Shown: one piece after another, positions 8,473-17,030 of the stretch
Layout: each line of letters begins with the position of its first letter
How positions within the stretch are numbered: the stretch's first letter is position 1
Origin: Microbacterium hatanonis
Lineage (GTDB): Bacteria > Actinomycetota > Actinomycetes > Actinomycetales > Microbacteriaceae
Direction: 5' to 3'
DNA: 64,000 nt
Assembly: GCF_008017415.1 (NCBI RefSeq)
Contig: NZ_VRSV01000001.1
Span: forward strand, 992,001-1,056,000
Program-made: the position numbers and the translations under genes
Notes under the pieces: model-generated
Databases searched by the model: none
Told to the model about the DNA's origin: nothing
Seen by the model: the letters and a program-made list of their open reading frames with translations, nothing else

Positions 8473-9284
8473 CGTGCTGACGACGACAGGGCACGACCGC
8501 GCCGGGCGCTGCGTCGGTGAATCGCGACCCGACGCCACCGGTGGGGCGGAAAATCGTGGGGCCAGTGCACGGTCACCGTGCGGAATCCCCTGTCGATCCG
8601 CCGCTTGAACCCCGAGAGGCTGGCGAAGGGCCGCATCGACATCCCCATCGCCGCCGAGGGGAGCCGCCCGATGCGGTGGCGCTCGCCGAGGTGGAACGCG
8701 AGATCGACGTCGTCGTGCAGCATCGCGTCGTGCCGGTGCACGGCCGAGCGCACGTCGATCCACGCCTCCCGGCGCAGCGCCACGTTCGAGCCGAAGAGGG
8801 GGAGGTGCCCGAGTGCCGGCGCCGTGACGAGGGTGTAGGCGAGGAGGTATGCGAAGGCCAGCGGACGGCGCAGCATCCGCGGTCCGTCGACGAAGCGCGC
8901 ACCGCCGGTGAACGCCGCGACGTGCGGACGGCGGGTGAAGGCGGCGACGACCATCTCGATCCACGTCGCGTCGGGGACGCAGTCCGCGTCGAGGCGGAGG
9001 ATGACCGCTCCGGTTGCGGCGTCGTAGCCGAGTGCGCTGGCCGCGGGTATGCCCGGGCGTGCGCACTCCACGACGCGCGCACCGGCACGGCGGGCGACGT
9101 CGGCCGAGGCGTCGACCGAGCCGTTGTCGACCACGATCGTCTCGTCGGCCAGCCGTGTCTGGCCCGCCAGGGCGGCGAGGCATCGCGCGAGCGCGACGGC
9201 GTCGTCCTTCACGGGGATCACCACCGAGACGGTCACGTAGGCGGACGACGCTCGGGGGCTGCGTCGTTCGGGGATGTTCGTCAC
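8469..9284 (-). CDS. Glycosyltransferase family 2
   Basis: A 271-residue inverting GT-A glycosyltransferase. The N-terminal nucleotide-binding part has SVVIPVKDD and VDNGSVDAS, the metal-binding DAD is at residues 99-101, and a later HDDVDLAFHLG block carries the acidic catalytic region. Two hydrophobic stretches around residues 150-175 could associate with the membrane. It is the first gene of an operon with an EEP hydrolase and a DUF2238 protein, overlapping the next start by 4 bases. The acceptor is unknown, perhaps an envelope lipid or polysaccharide. Confidence 0.88.
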   Translation of the reverse strand: MTNIPERRSPRASSAYVTVSVVIPVKDDAVALARCLAALAGQTRLADETIVVDNGSVDASADVARRAGARVVECARPGIPAASALGYDAATGAVILRLDADCVPDATWIEMVVAAFTRRPHVAAFTGGARFVDGPRMLRRPLAFAYLLAYTLVTAPALGHLPLFGSNVALRREAWIDVRSAVHRHDAMLHDDVDLAFHLGERHRIGRLPSAAMGMSMRPFASLSGFKRRIDRGFRTVTVHWPHDFPPHRWRRVAIHRRSARRGRALSSSAR

Positions 9285-9344
9285 GGCGTCTCCTCGGCGG
9301 GCTGACCAGCCACGCTACTGGCGTCCGGCGCCGGCTCCGGGCCG

Positions 9345-9379
9345 TTGACAGGCCGCACGGCGCGGGTTAGCCCGCGGTG
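9345..9379 (+). promoter_or_regulatory. Candidate sigma-70-type promoter for the 104-residue protein gene
   Basis: A consensus -35 TTGACA at 9345-9350 is followed after 17 bases by TAGCCC, a weak -10, about 22 bases upstream of the ATG at 9396. This is a sequence match only. Confidence 0.35.
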
Positions 9380-9395
9380 CGATGATGGGCCGACC

Positions 9396-9710
9396 ATGGC
9401 CGAAGACGAGAACGACCGCTGGCTGGTCATCGACGGGCGTCGATGGCGCCGCACGGATCCCTGCCTCCCCGACGATCTCGCCGCGGCGCTGCGCTCGCAC
9501 CTCGGGAAGGGACGCTCGGGTGTCGGGGCGGCGAAGCGCGCGGGCGATGACGAGGCGGTCGCGGCGGCCCGGCGCCGCGTCGGACTCGCCAAGCACGGAC
9601 TCGGAGAGCGTGGTCCGTACTGGTGGGACGAACCCGAGGACGACCGCATCGCACGGGCGCACGACGCGCTCGCCGAGCTCGACGCGCTCGATCGCGCGTC
9701 GAGAGGGTGA
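9396..9710 (+). CDS. Conserved hypothetical protein (104 residues)
   Basis: A soluble, charged protein beginning MAEDENDRWLVIDGRRWR and containing an Arg/Lys-rich middle and a GLGERGPYWWDEPEDDR segment. I do not recognise a domain of known function, although the opening WLVIDGRRWRRTDP is a pattern I associate with small conserved proteins of Microbacteriaceae. The internal ATG at 9396 is chosen because the residues before it have no coding character and a candidate promoter lies just upstream. No signal peptide or membrane helix. Confidence 0.7.
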   Translation: MAEDENDRWLVIDGRRWRRTDPCLPDDLAAALRSHLGKGRSGVGAAKRAGDDEAVAAARRRVGLAKHGLGERGPYWWDEPEDDRIARAHDALAELDALDRASRG

Positions 9711-9812
9711 TCGCGTCGCACCGTTCCCGTTCGGTGTCAACGGCGTGCGCCGGGGCTCGGAGAGGCGTTGCATAGGGGACACACCTCGACCCACCCCTGG
9801 AAAGGCCGCGTC

Positions 9813-10295
9813 ATGACCGCAACCCCCTCCGAACTCGAGAAGCTCGCGAGTCTGCTCAAGGATTTCCGTTTCGCGATGCTGACCAGCCGCGATGAGGACG
9901 GCAAGCTCACCGCCCACCCGCTGACCGTGCAGGAGAGCGAGTTCGACGGCGACCTGTGGTTCATCATCGGCCGTCACGCCTCGGCCGTGGAGCACGTCTC
10001 CCGTGACGCGAACGTGGGCGTCTCCTTCAGCTCGAACGACTCCTGGCTGTCGCTGGCGGGCACCGCCAGCATCGTCGACGACGGCGCGAAGCTGCGCGAG
10101 CTGTGGAACCCGGCCGTCGAGGCTTGGTTCCCCGAGGGACCCGAAGACCCGAACGTCACGCTCCTCAAGGTCGACACCGTCAGCGGCGAGTACTGGGACA
10201 GCCCCGGAGGCAAGGTCGCCACGATCGTCGCCCTGGTGAAGCACAAGGTCACCGGCGAGAAGTACGAGGGCGACAACGAGAAGTTCGACCTCTGA
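9813..10295 (+). CDS. Pyridoxamine 5'-phosphate oxidase-like flavoprotein (general stress protein 26 type)
   Basis: A 160-residue split-barrel flavoprotein. Motifs are FAMLTSRDEDGKLTAHPLTV at the N-terminus, DLWFIIGRHASAVEHV in the middle and a C-terminal WFPEGPEDPNVTLLKVDT that matches the bacterial general-stress-protein-26 branch. The start at 9813 has GGAAAGG upstream. Members bind FMN, FAD or F420 and reduce small molecules, and are often stress induced; the actual substrate is not predictable. Stands alone between two plus-strand genes. Confidence 0.87.
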   Translation: MTATPSELEKLASLLKDFRFAMLTSRDEDGKLTAHPLTVQESEFDGDLWFIIGRHASAVEHVSRDANVGVSFSSNDSWLSLAGTASIVDDGAKLRELWNPAVEAWFPEGPEDPNVTLLKVDTVSGEYWDSPGGKVATIVALVKHKVTGEKYEGDNEKFDL

Positions 10296-10349
10296 CGAGA
10301 CGGCACCCACGGATTGGAGGGGGGCGCCGAGCCTGCGTACGCTTGCCCG

Positions 10350-11090
10350 GTGCCCTCCGTCCTGAACGTTTCGGCGTATCTGTTCACGCCGATCGATGAT
10401 CCCGTGGTTCTGCGCCACCTGTTGCGTGCGCGCGCCGTCGATGCGGGGCTGAAGGGCACCATCCTCCTCGCCGAGGAGGGCATCAACCTCTTCCTCGCCG
10501 GAGAAGAGCAGGCGCTGCGGGGCTTCCTCTCCCAGGTGACCGCTGACGAACGCTTCTCCGCACTCACGGCGAAGGAGAGCTGGTCGGTCGATCAGCCGTT
10601 CCGCAAGATGCTCGTCAAGGTCAAGCGCGAGATCATCCGCATGGATCGTCCCGCCGTCCGCCCGGCGACCGGCCGCGCTCCAGCAGTGGATCCCGAGACG
10701 CTGCGTCGGTGGCTCGACCTCGGCCACGACGATCGAGGACGCGAGGTTGTTCTGCTCGACACGCGCAATGCGTTCGAAGTCGACTACGGCACGTTCGACG
10801 GCGCGCTGAACTGGGGGATCGAACGGTTCACGCAGTTTCCGGACGCAGCGGCCGCCCATCGTGACGACCTCTCCGGCAAGACGGTCGTGAGTTTCTGCAC
10901 CGGCGGCATCCGCTGCGAGAAGGCGGCCATCCACCTCCGCGAAGAGGGCGTGGACGCCTACCAGCTCGACGGGGGGATCCTCGGCTACTTCGAACACGTC
11001 GGGCGCGCCCACTGGAGCGGCGACTGCTTCGTCTTCGACGAGCGCGAGGCGTTGACGCCCGGGCTCGCTCCGCGCGAGGTCGACGCGTGA
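10350..11090 (+). CDS. trhO: tRNA uridine(34) hydroxylase TrhO (rhodanese-domain protein)
   Basis: A 246-residue cytoplasmic enzyme that hydroxylates uridine 34 of certain tRNAs, the first step toward 5-carboxymethoxy- or methoxyuridine. It has an N-terminal acylphosphatase-like part (to about residue 95) and a rhodanese domain with the active-site signature FCTGGIRCEK, catalytic Cys183 and second Cys189. GTG at 10350 is chosen as the conserved N-terminus (VLNVSAYLF) follows it. The stop overlaps the DUF3054 GTG by 4 bases. The N-terminal region and CTGGIRCEK motif are diagnostic of the YceA/TrhO family. Confidence 0.88.
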   Translation: MPSVLNVSAYLFTPIDDPVVLRHLLRARAVDAGLKGTILLAEEGINLFLAGEEQALRGFLSQVTADERFSALTAKESWSVDQPFRKMLVKVKREIIRMDRPAVRPATGRAPAVDPETLRRWLDLGHDDRGREVVLLDTRNAFEVDYGTFDGALNWGIERFTQFPDAAAAHRDDLSGKTVVSFCTGGIRCEKAAIHLREEGVDAYQLDGGILGYFEHVGRAHWSGDCFVFDEREALTPGLAPREVDA

Positions 11091-11479
11091 CGGATCGTGC
11101 ACCCTCCGGCCGGGGAGGACAACGGCGGGCAGGCGGGGCGCTCGCACTCGATGCGGTGCTGGTGGTCGCCTTCGCCGCGACGGGGCGTGCGACGCACGAC
11201 GGCGACGTCTGGAGCGGGCTCGCCATGACGGCGTGGCCGTTCCTCGCCGCTCTCGTGGTCGGCTGGCTCATCACGCGCGCGTGGCGGGCGCCCTCCGCGC
11301 CCGTCCGCGTCGGTATCGGCGTCTGGCTGACGACCGTCGTAGGCGGGATGCTGCTGCGGGCGCTGTCGGGTCAGGGCACGGCGATCGCCTTCGTCATCGT
11401 GGCGACGGCGACCCTGTTCGTGGCCCTCGTGGGCTGGCGGTTCGTCGCCGCACTCGTTCGGCGTTCGCGCGCGCGCTGA
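11087..11479 (+). CDS. DUF3054 membrane protein
   Basis: A 130-residue protein with four hydrophobic helices (about residues 18-32, 45-65, 75-92, 98-122) and Arg-rich ends, matching the actinobacterial DUF3054 family in length and pattern (DAVLVVAFAATGR near the N-terminus). Function unknown. The GTG start overlaps the trhO stop. A strong hairpin begins at its stop codon. Confidence 0.82.
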   Translation: MTDRAPSGRGGQRRAGGALALDAVLVVAFAATGRATHDGDVWSGLAMTAWPFLAALVVGWLITRAWRAPSAPVRVGIGVWLTTVVGGMLLRALSGQGTAIAFVIVATATLFVALVGWRFVAALVRRSRAR

Positions 11480-11508
11480 CGGGCCGACCGCGAAGCGGCC
11501 GGCCCGTC
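11478..11508. terminator. Bidirectional hairpin terminator between DUF3054 gene and DHA2 exporter
   Basis: Arms GACGGGCCG (11478-11486) and CGGCCCGTC (11500-11508) pair perfectly, with an inner CCGC/GCGG stem and a GAA loop, located between two convergent genes. Confidence 0.75.
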
Positions 11509-11517
11509 GATCCGCGT

Positions 11518-13017
11518 TCACAGAGCGGCGATCGGCTCCGCGTCTGCACCGGTCGTCGAGGGGACGGCGCCGTCGGCGTCGGCGATCCGCACCCGCCGCC
11601 GGAACAGCAGGGCGGCGATGACGCCGCCGACGGCGAAGAAGCCCGCGCCCCACCCGTAGGCCGCGGCGTAGCCTGCGACGGCTGCGGACGCGGCCGTCTC
11701 GGCATCGGCCGGCAGACGCGAGGCGATGTAGTCGGCGGTCGCGGTCGCGGCGATCGTGTTGAGCAGCGCGGTGCCGATCGAACCGCCGACCTGCTGGCTC
11801 GTGTTCACCATCGCGGACGCGACACCGGCGAAGTGGCGGTCGACGCCCAGGGTGGCGGTCTGCATCGATGCGGGCATGATCGAGCCCATCGCCAAGCCCA
11901 GCACCATGAGGGCGGGAAGCACATCAACCGCGTAGACACTGTCGAGCTGCAGCCGCGTGAGCAGCAGCATCCCGACGGTTCCGAGCGCCATGCCGATCGG
12001 CACCATGACCTTCGCGCCCAGACGGGGCAGCAGGAAGTTCGTGGAGAGCTGAGCGGCGAGCACCAGCATCAACACCATCGGGAGGAACGAGAAGCCGGTC
12101 TGCATGGGGCTGAAGCCGAGGGAGGCCTGAAGGAAGTACGTGACGAACAGGAAGATCCCGAACATCCCCGCCCCGGCGATGAGGATCGACAGGTACGACG
12201 CGGCGCGGTTGCGATCGAGGACGATCGCCAGGGGGAGGAGCGGATGAGCGGCGCGCCGCTGCCAGAGGACGAACGCGACGAGCAGCACGAGGGCCGCGGC
12301 GAGCACTCCCCATGCGAGGGGAGAGTCCCACCCGTCGGTCTCGGCGTTCGCGAAGCCGAATACGATCCCGAACAGACCACCCGAGACCAGCAGCGTTCCG
12401 GGGACGTCGAGCTTCGGTCGCGGCCCGTCGGAGTCGACGTTGCCCACGAAGAGGAAGACGCCGATGATCGCGATGACGGCGATGAAGACGTTGATGTAGA
12501 GGTTCCACCGCCAGTCCAGCTGCTCGGTGAGGAAGCCCCCGAGGAGCAGCCCCACCGCGCCGCCCGCGCCGGCGATCGCGCCGAACACGCCGAAGGCGCG
12601 GGCGCGCTCCTTCGGGATCGTGAACGTGGTGGTGAGCACCGCGAGCGCGGTCGGGGCGAGGAGGGCGCCGAACACGCCCTGGAGTGCGCGGGCGGCGACG
12701 AGCACGCCGAAGTCGGGGGCCGCACCGCCGAGGGCCGATGCTGCGGCGAAGCCGATGAGCCCGATGACGAAGGTGCGCTTGCGGCCGATCAGGTCGGACA
12801 GGCGGCCGCCGAGGAGCAGCAGCGCGCCGAAGGCGAGGGAGTAGGCCGTGACGACCCACTGGCGGTCGCCATCGGAGAAGCCGAGGTCGGCTTGAGCGGA
12901 GGGGAGCGCGATGTTCACGACGGTCGCGTCGAGGACCACCATGAGCTGCGCGAGACCGACGGTGATGAGCGTCAGCCAGCGGCGGGAGGGCGCCGCCGTG
13001 TTCGTGAGGGAAGACAT
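11518..13017 (-). CDS. DHA2-family MFS multidrug exporter
   Basis: A 499-residue, 14-helix drug:proton antiporter. Visible landmarks are LDATVVNIALPSAQ in helix 1 (DHA2 signature), GGRLSDLIGRKR for motif A, the motif-C-like GPxxGG-type stretch GAGGAVGLLLGGFL, and the DWRWNLYINVF motif at the start of helix 6. It should sit in the cytoplasmic membrane and export a lipophilic compound. It is divergent from a TetR gene across a 104-base gap that contains a 30-base palindrome, so TetR repression relieved by a drug-like ligand is likely. ATG at 13017 is used; no clear ribosome site precedes it and a TATATG box 9 bases upstream suggests a leaderless message. Confidence 0.9.
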   Translation of the reverse strand: MSSLTNTAAPSRRWLTLITVGLAQLMVVLDATVVNIALPSAQADLGFSDGDRQWVVTAYSLAFGALLLLGGRLSDLIGRKRTFVIGLIGFAAASALGGAAPDFGVLVAARALQGVFGALLAPTALAVLTTTFTIPKERARAFGVFGAIAGAGGAVGLLLGGFLTEQLDWRWNLYINVFIAVIAIIGVFLFVGNVDSDGPRPKLDVPGTLLVSGGLFGIVFGFANAETDGWDSPLAWGVLAAALVLLVAFVLWQRRAAHPLLPLAIVLDRNRAASYLSILIAGAGMFGIFLFVTYFLQASLGFSPMQTGFSFLPMVLMLVLAAQLSTNFLLPRLGAKVMVPIGMALGTVGMLLLTRLQLDSVYAVDVLPALMVLGLAMGSIMPASMQTATLGVDRHFAGVASAMVNTSQQVGGSIGTALLNTIAATATADYIASRLPADAETAASAAVAGYAAAYGWGAGFFAVGGVIAALLFRRRVRIADADGAVPSTTGADAEPIAAL

Positions 13018-13026
13018 GTCGGTCAG

Positions 13027-13056
13027 CATATACGGAACTGTCAAGTTCCGGATATG
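13027..13056. promoter_or_regulatory. TetR operator-like palindrome between the DHA2 exporter and tetR
   Basis: Thirteen-base arms with a single mismatch (CATATaCGGAACT and AGTTCCGgATATG) surround GTCA, immediately upstream of the exporter start. The core arms CGGAACT/AGTTCCG are perfect. Position and symmetry fit the operator of the divergently encoded TetR protein. Confidence 0.72.
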
Positions 13057-13121
13057 AAGAGTTCCTGAACGATCGATCACCGTTAGTATGGGAGCACCCC
13101 CGACGAAAGGACGAGACTGCG

Positions 13122-13760
13122 ATGACGCCGCTCGATCTCATCGACGACGCCGAGGTCGTCCCCCCGAAACTCGGCCGAAAGCGCGATCACAGTCGCGACC
13201 CCGAGATCCTCGACGCGGCGCTCGAGGTGCTCGCCGAAGAGGGCTACGACGGAATGACCATCGATATGGTGGCCGCCCGCGCGCGTGCGGGAAAGGCGAC
13301 GCTCTACCGGCGGTGGCCGTCCAAGGCGGAGCTCGTGCTCGACGCCGTGGCGTGCATGAAGAAGGCCGACCTCGAACTCGAGGCGCTCCCCGATACGGGG
13401 ACGCTGCGCGGTGACCTGATCGCCATGATCAAGGCTCCATCGCTGCGCGACGCGGCCAAGAAGCTGCAGATCATGGCGGGTGTGGTGTCGATGTTGTCGC
13501 GGGCACCCGAACTCGCGGAGGCCGCACGCGAGGCGATCGTCGAGCCCCGGGTCGCGGCCAACCGGTTCTTGATGAACCGCGCCGTCGAGCGGGGCGAGAT
13601 CTCACGCGAGCACGACATCGACACCGTCGCGCTCGTGAGCCCGTCGATGGTGGCTTACCGCGTGCTGATGACGGGTGAGCCGGTCACACGCGAGTTCTTG
13701 ATCTCGCTGATCGACGGGGTCGTGCTTCCGGCCCTCGGAGTCTCCGCAACGACGGAGTAG
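13122..13760 (+). CDS. TetR/AcrR-family transcriptional regulator
   Basis: A 212-residue repressor. The N-terminal HTH (about residues 25-72) contains ILDAALEVLAEEGYDGMTIDMVAARARAGKATLYRRW, here described by its ends, with the TetR hallmark LYRRWPSKAEL. The C-terminal ligand-binding part is of the TetR_C-type with a long helical bundle. It is divergent from a DHA2 exporter gene and most likely represses it and itself through the palindrome at 13027-13056. The inducer is unknown. Confidence 0.88.
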   Translation: MTPLDLIDDAEVVPPKLGRKRDHSRDPEILDAALEVLAEEGYDGMTIDMVAARARAGKATLYRRWPSKAELVLDAVACMKKADLELEALPDTGTLRGDLIAMIKAPSLRDAAKKLQIMAGVVSMLSRAPELAEAAREAIVEPRVAANRFLMNRAVERGEISREHDIDTVALVSPSMVAYRVLMTGEPVTREFLISLIDGVVLPALGVSATTE

Positions 13761-13779
13761 GCGTGAGGGCCGAGACCGA

Positions 13780-13809
13780 CCGGCCGGACAGCTTGCGCTG
13801 CCCGGCCGG
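13780..13809. terminator. Hairpin terminator between tetR and the cold-shock gene
   Basis: Arms CCGGCCGGACAGC and GCTGCCCGGCCGG pair in 12 of 13 positions around a TTGC loop. It lies between convergent genes and can serve both. Confidence 0.72.
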
Positions 13810-13816
13810 AGAAGTC

Positions 13817-14020
13817 TCAGAGGGGGCGAATGTTCGCAGCCTGCATACCCTTGGGTCCGCGCTCAGCGTCGAACTCCACCTTCTGGTTCTCCTGGAGCTC
13901 CTTGAAGCCGCTGCCGGCGATCGCGCTGAAGTGCGCGAACAGGTCGGCGGAGCCGTCATCGGGAGCGATGAAGCCGAAGCCCTTTTCGGAGTTGAACCAT
14001 TTCACGGTGCCAGTGGCCAT
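13817..14020 (-). CDS. Cold-shock protein (CspA family)
   Basis: A 67-residue single-strand nucleic acid binding OB-fold protein. RNP-1 (KGFGFI) and RNP-2 (DLFAHF) motifs are intact, as is the opening [16 protein letters not shown]. It acts as an RNA chaperone or antiterminator in the cytoplasm. The ATG at 14020 has AAGGAAG upstream. The gene ends at a strong hairpin. The stretch between it and the flavin oxidase gene either carries a small gene or a long leader. Confidence 0.95.
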   Translation of the reverse strand: MATGTVKWFNSEKGFGFIAPDDGSADLFAHFSAIAGSGFKELQENQKVEFDAERGPKGMQAANIRPL

Positions 14021-14051
14021 CGTGTTCTTCCTTTTTCTTTTCGGGCCGCAA

Positions 14052-14372
14052 TCAGCGACCGTGTGTGCCGCTCCGACGTGTGCGGAGCGGACGGATGAGG
14101 CGCAACGAACGCGACCGGCGCGGGCTGACCCGGCGGGTGGCGATCGTTTCGCGAGCTTCTTCGACCGTGGTCTGCGCCAGTGCGGCAGAGGCGTGTCGGC
14201 CGAGGTCTTCTCCGACGGAGCCGTGCGCGTCGTAACCGTCGATGACGGTGGCGACGAAACCGGCGTACTCACCGGCATCGGTGGCGACGAGGATGTCTGC
14301 CCCGGCCTGGCGCCAGTGAACGGATGAAGCGGAGGAGAGGGGTGTGAAGGGAGGTACGGTGACGAGCGTCAA
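14052..14372 (-). CDS. Possible small conserved hypothetical protein
   Basis: A 106-codon frame whose middle (VHWRQAG...[11 protein letters not shown]...DGYDAHG...EDLGRHAS...TVEEARE) reads like a small globular actinobacterial domain, while the last 25 residues are Arg-rich. The only in-frame start is a TTG at 14372 without a good ribosome site, so the start may be wrong or the frame may be a fortuitous part of the csp upstream region. If it is not a gene, 14021-14562 is a 540-base non-coding stretch with two short hairpins (14514-14528, GTCCCG/CGGGAC; and CCGTCT/AGACGG near 14443-14456). Confidence 0.45.
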   Translation of the reverse strand: MTLVTVPPFTPLSSASSVHWRQAGADILVATDAGEYAGFVATVIDGYDAHGSVGEDLGRHASAALAQTTVEEARETIATRRVSPRRSRSLRLIRPLRTRRSGTHGR

Positions 14373-14562
14373 AACAAGCTTTCAGCAGGGCGGAGGAGGC
14401 AACACGGTGGTGCTCTCACTACGCAAAATCTAGGGGTTATATGAGCCGTCTCAGACGGGGAAGAACGTCGGGGTTGCTGTTCTCTACATTGAGGCAGAGG
14501 GTTTCGACGCGGGGTCCCGGATCGGGACACGAACAACGCTACCACGCCCTTTGACCGCACGG

Positions 14563-15840
14563 CTAGGGTCGGTCTCCGATCGCTCCCTCGCGGTCGGTCG
14601 CGACGATGGTGCGAGCGACCCGCTCTCCGGAGGCGAGGGCGCCCTGGATCGATGCGGTATCGCGATGGTCTCCCGTCACGAAGATCGACTCCGCCACGCG
14701 CGCGCGTCTCGTCGCGCGCAACGGCGCGGACTGCGCGGGGAGTGCGTCGGGGATGTCGTCGCGTCGCAGCAGGTGCCACGACTCCGCGCCGGTCTGCCAG
14801 ATCTCGCCGAGTTGGCGGCGCACATCGGATTCGGTCGCCGCGTCGACGCGTTCGGGGCGCAGCAGGCATGTCGCCTGCACGAGGTGGCGTCCGCGGGGTG
14901 CGTACGACGGAACGGAGTTCGACATCACCGCCGTGTTCACGATCGGGCCGCGTCCGCGGGCGTCGACGCTGATCATGGCGGATGCCGCGGGGGCGCTGTC
15001 GGTGGCGAACCACCACGTCTGGAGGCCTCGCGTCGCCGGGCGGGGAAGGTCGACGAGGTCGGCGACCACGTCGGGTCCGACCGCCACGACGACGGCCGCA
15101 GCAGAGAGTGCCTCACCGCCGTCGACGTCGACCTCGGCACCCCTGGATGTCGACCGGAGACGCGAGACCCGCCGGTCGAGTCTGATGCCCACTCCCTCGG
15201 CGGTCGCGGTGAGCGCGAGCTGGGCGGGGAGCGCGCCGATTCCCCGTTCCGGGAGCCCGGGGCGTCCCAGTGCGAACATGCGCATGAGCAGACGGACGAA
15301 CGCGTCGGAGGTGCGCTGCGAATCGTCGGCCAGCACCCCGGCGAGGAAGGGCGCGAGCACCTCGGTACGGAGCGTGCCGAAGAGCCCTGCTCGATCCCAC
15401 CCCGCGCGGAGCGTTCGATCGGGGGCGGCCATCATCGTGCGAGGGCCCACGAGGGCGGGGGCCATCCAGCGGGCGAGGGCGACAGCATCCGCCCCGCTGA
15501 TCAGACCGCTTCGCAGAGTGTCCGCAATGCGCGAGGGATGCCGCAGCGGGTGGGCGATCTCGGCGACGGTGCGCTCGCGGCGCACGCGCACCCCGACGGG
15601 AAAGCGCTGCAGGCGGAGGGCGGCGATGTCGACCCCGCGCTGCATCGCCGGATAGGCGGGGTTCAGAACGTGGAACCCCCGGTCGAGAAGGAAGCCGTCC
15701 ATCTCGTCGGTGCGCTGGCGCCCGCCCACCGCCTTGGCGGCCTCGAGCACGACCACGTCGCGCCCGGCTCGGGCGAGGTCGGTCGCGCAGCGCAGACCGG
15801 CGAGGCCCGCGCCGATGACGATCACGTCGTGCGTCTGCAT
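14563..15840 (-). CDS. FAD-dependent amine oxidase/phytoene desaturase-like oxidoreductase
   Basis: A 425-residue flavoprotein with the N-terminal dinucleotide-binding motif VIGAGLAGLRCATDLARAG, the second GGRQRTDE signature that holds the FAD, and the C-terminal VTGDHRDTASIQGALASGERVA segment that closes the FAD site in amine oxidases and protoporphyrinogen-oxidase-like enzymes. No signal peptide. The substrate is not evident; bacterial relatives are usually annotated only as NAD(P)/FAD-dependent oxidoreductases. It is 62 bases downstream of the dinB-like gene on the same strand. Confidence 0.86.
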   Translation of the reverse strand: MQTHDVIVIGAGLAGLRCATDLARAGRDVVVLEAAKAVGGRQRTDEMDGFLLDRGFHVLNPAYPAMQRGVDIAALRLQRFPVGVRVRRERTVAEIAHPLRHPSRIADTLRSGLISGADAVALARWMAPALVGPRTMMAAPDRTLRAGWDRAGLFGTLRTEVLAPFLAGVLADDSQRTSDAFVRLLMRMFALGRPGLPERGIGALPAQLALTATAEGVGIRLDRRVSRLRSTSRGAEVDVDGGEALSAAAVVVAVGPDVVADLVDLPRPATRGLQTWWFATDSAPAASAMISVDARGRGPIVNTAVMSNSVPSYAPRGRHLVQATCLLRPERVDAATESDVRRQLGEIWQTGAESWHLLRRDDIPDALPAQSAPLRATRRARVAESIFVTGDHRDTASIQGALASGERVARTIVATDREGAIGDRP

Positions 15841-15902
15841 GCCGCGAGCCTAAGCGGCCCCTTCCGTTCGCGCCGAGGGCTTGCCGGTCGGCCCGGAAGG
15901 CG

Positions 15903-16982
15903 TCACCAGCCGCCGCGCGTCGGGGTGTGGCCCTCTCTCGCGTCGTCGGGCATGGCCATCTCGGCGCGGACGCCGAGCAGACGCACCGGGCGATCGGGGT
16001 CGATCTTCGCCACGAGCGCCATCGCCTCGGCGATCACGGCTCCGCGGTCGATCGTCGTCGATACGCGGCGCGTGAAGGTCTTCGTCACGAAGGGCGCGTA
16101 ACGCACCTTCAGGCCCAGACCGACGACCGGGCGTTTCTCGGCGGCGACGTCGTCGAGCACCTGGTCGAGCATGGTGCGCACCGCTTGCTCGATGTCGGCA
16201 CGGTCGACGAGGTCGATCTGGAATGTCGTCTCGCGACTGTGGCCTCGGGCCACCCAGGGGGTGTCGTCGACCGTGGTCGCGCCCTCGCCGCGACCCAGCT
16301 GCCGGTACCAGAGCCCCATCTTCGGTCCGAACTCGGCGGTGAGCAGGTTCGTATCGGCATCGGCGAGCTGCGAGACGGTGAGGATGCCGTGGGCGGAGAG
16401 TCTGCGCGAGATCTTCGAGCCGACGCCCCACAGATCCTTCGTCGGAAGGTCGCCCATCACCGACGTCCAGTTCTCGGCCGTGAGCCGGAAGACGCCCCGC
16501 GGCTTTCCGAAGTCGGTCGCGATCTTCGCTCGGACGAGGGTGTCGCCGATCCCGACGCTGCAGTGCAGGAGGGTGCGTTCGAGGACGGCGGCCTGGATCG
16601 CTCGTGCGTAACCCTCCGGATCGGCGGTCTCGACCCCGATGAACGCTTCGTCCCACCCCAGCACCTGCACGGTGGCACCCGGTTGCGCGCGCAGGGTCGC
16701 CATGACCTCCTCCGACGCGGCGGTGTAGGCGGGCGCGTCGACGGGGAGGAGGACGGCCTCCGGCGCCTTGCGCGCGGCGATCCGCAGGGGCATCCCCGAA
16801 CCGACGCCGAACGCACGTGCCTCGTACGACGCCGTCGAGACGACGGCGCGTTCGGTCGGATCTCCTCGACCACCCACGATCACGGGCCTACCGGCAAGCT
16901 CCGGCCGCCGCAGCACCTCGACGGCGGCGATGAACTGGTCGAGGTCGACGTGCAGCACCCACGGCAGGGCGTCTTCGCTCAT
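15903..16982 (-). CDS. Y-family DNA polymerase (DinB2-like) with Ile at the steric-gate position
   Basis: A 359-residue translesion polymerase. The catalytic carboxylates are in HVDLDQF (Asp13, with Asp15 nearby) and WDEAF (Asp-Glu), and the helix-hairpin-helix region VGSKISRRLSAHGI follows at about residue 190. The DLDQF(I/L)A and GWDEA motifs resemble mycobacterial DinB2 more than the DMDxFFA of canonical DNA polymerase IV: the second aromatic residue, which normally blocks ribonucleotides, is Ile18. DinB2 proteins with a non-aromatic residue here incorporate ribonucleotides readily (known for the mycobacterial protein; inferred for this one). The ATG at 16982 is chosen because the domain begins right after it. 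Confidence 0.88.
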   Translation of the reverse strand: MSEDALPWVLHVDLDQFIAAVEVLRRPELAGRPVIVGGRGDPTERAVVSTASYEARAFGVGSGMPLRIAARKAPEAVLLPVDAPAYTAASEEVMATLRAQPGATVQVLGWDEAFIGVETADPEGYARAIQAAVLERTLLHCSVGIGDTLVRAKIATDFGKPRGVFRLTAENWTSVMGDLPTKDLWGVGSKISRRLSAHGILTVSQLADADTNLLTAEFGPKMGLWYRQLGRGEGATTVDDTPWVARGHSRETTFQIDLVDRADIEQAVRTMLDQVLDDVAAEKRPVVGLGLKVRYAPFVTKTFTRRVSTTIDRGAVIAEAMALVAKIDPDRPVRLLGVRAEMAMPDDAREGHTPTRGGW

Positions 16983-17030
16983 GAGGCCAGTGTGCTCCGC
17001 TCCGCCCACATCCGCATGCCGGAGACGACG

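Noticed and set aside
13039..13044. TTGACA (minus strand) as -35 of the DHA2 exporter
   Set aside because: A -10 at the usual 17-base distance would fall on the start codon, leaving transcription to begin inside the gene.
14551..16101. Long plus-strand frame over the flavin oxidase and polymerase genes
   Set aside because: It lies antisense to two well-supported genes and has no recognisable domain.
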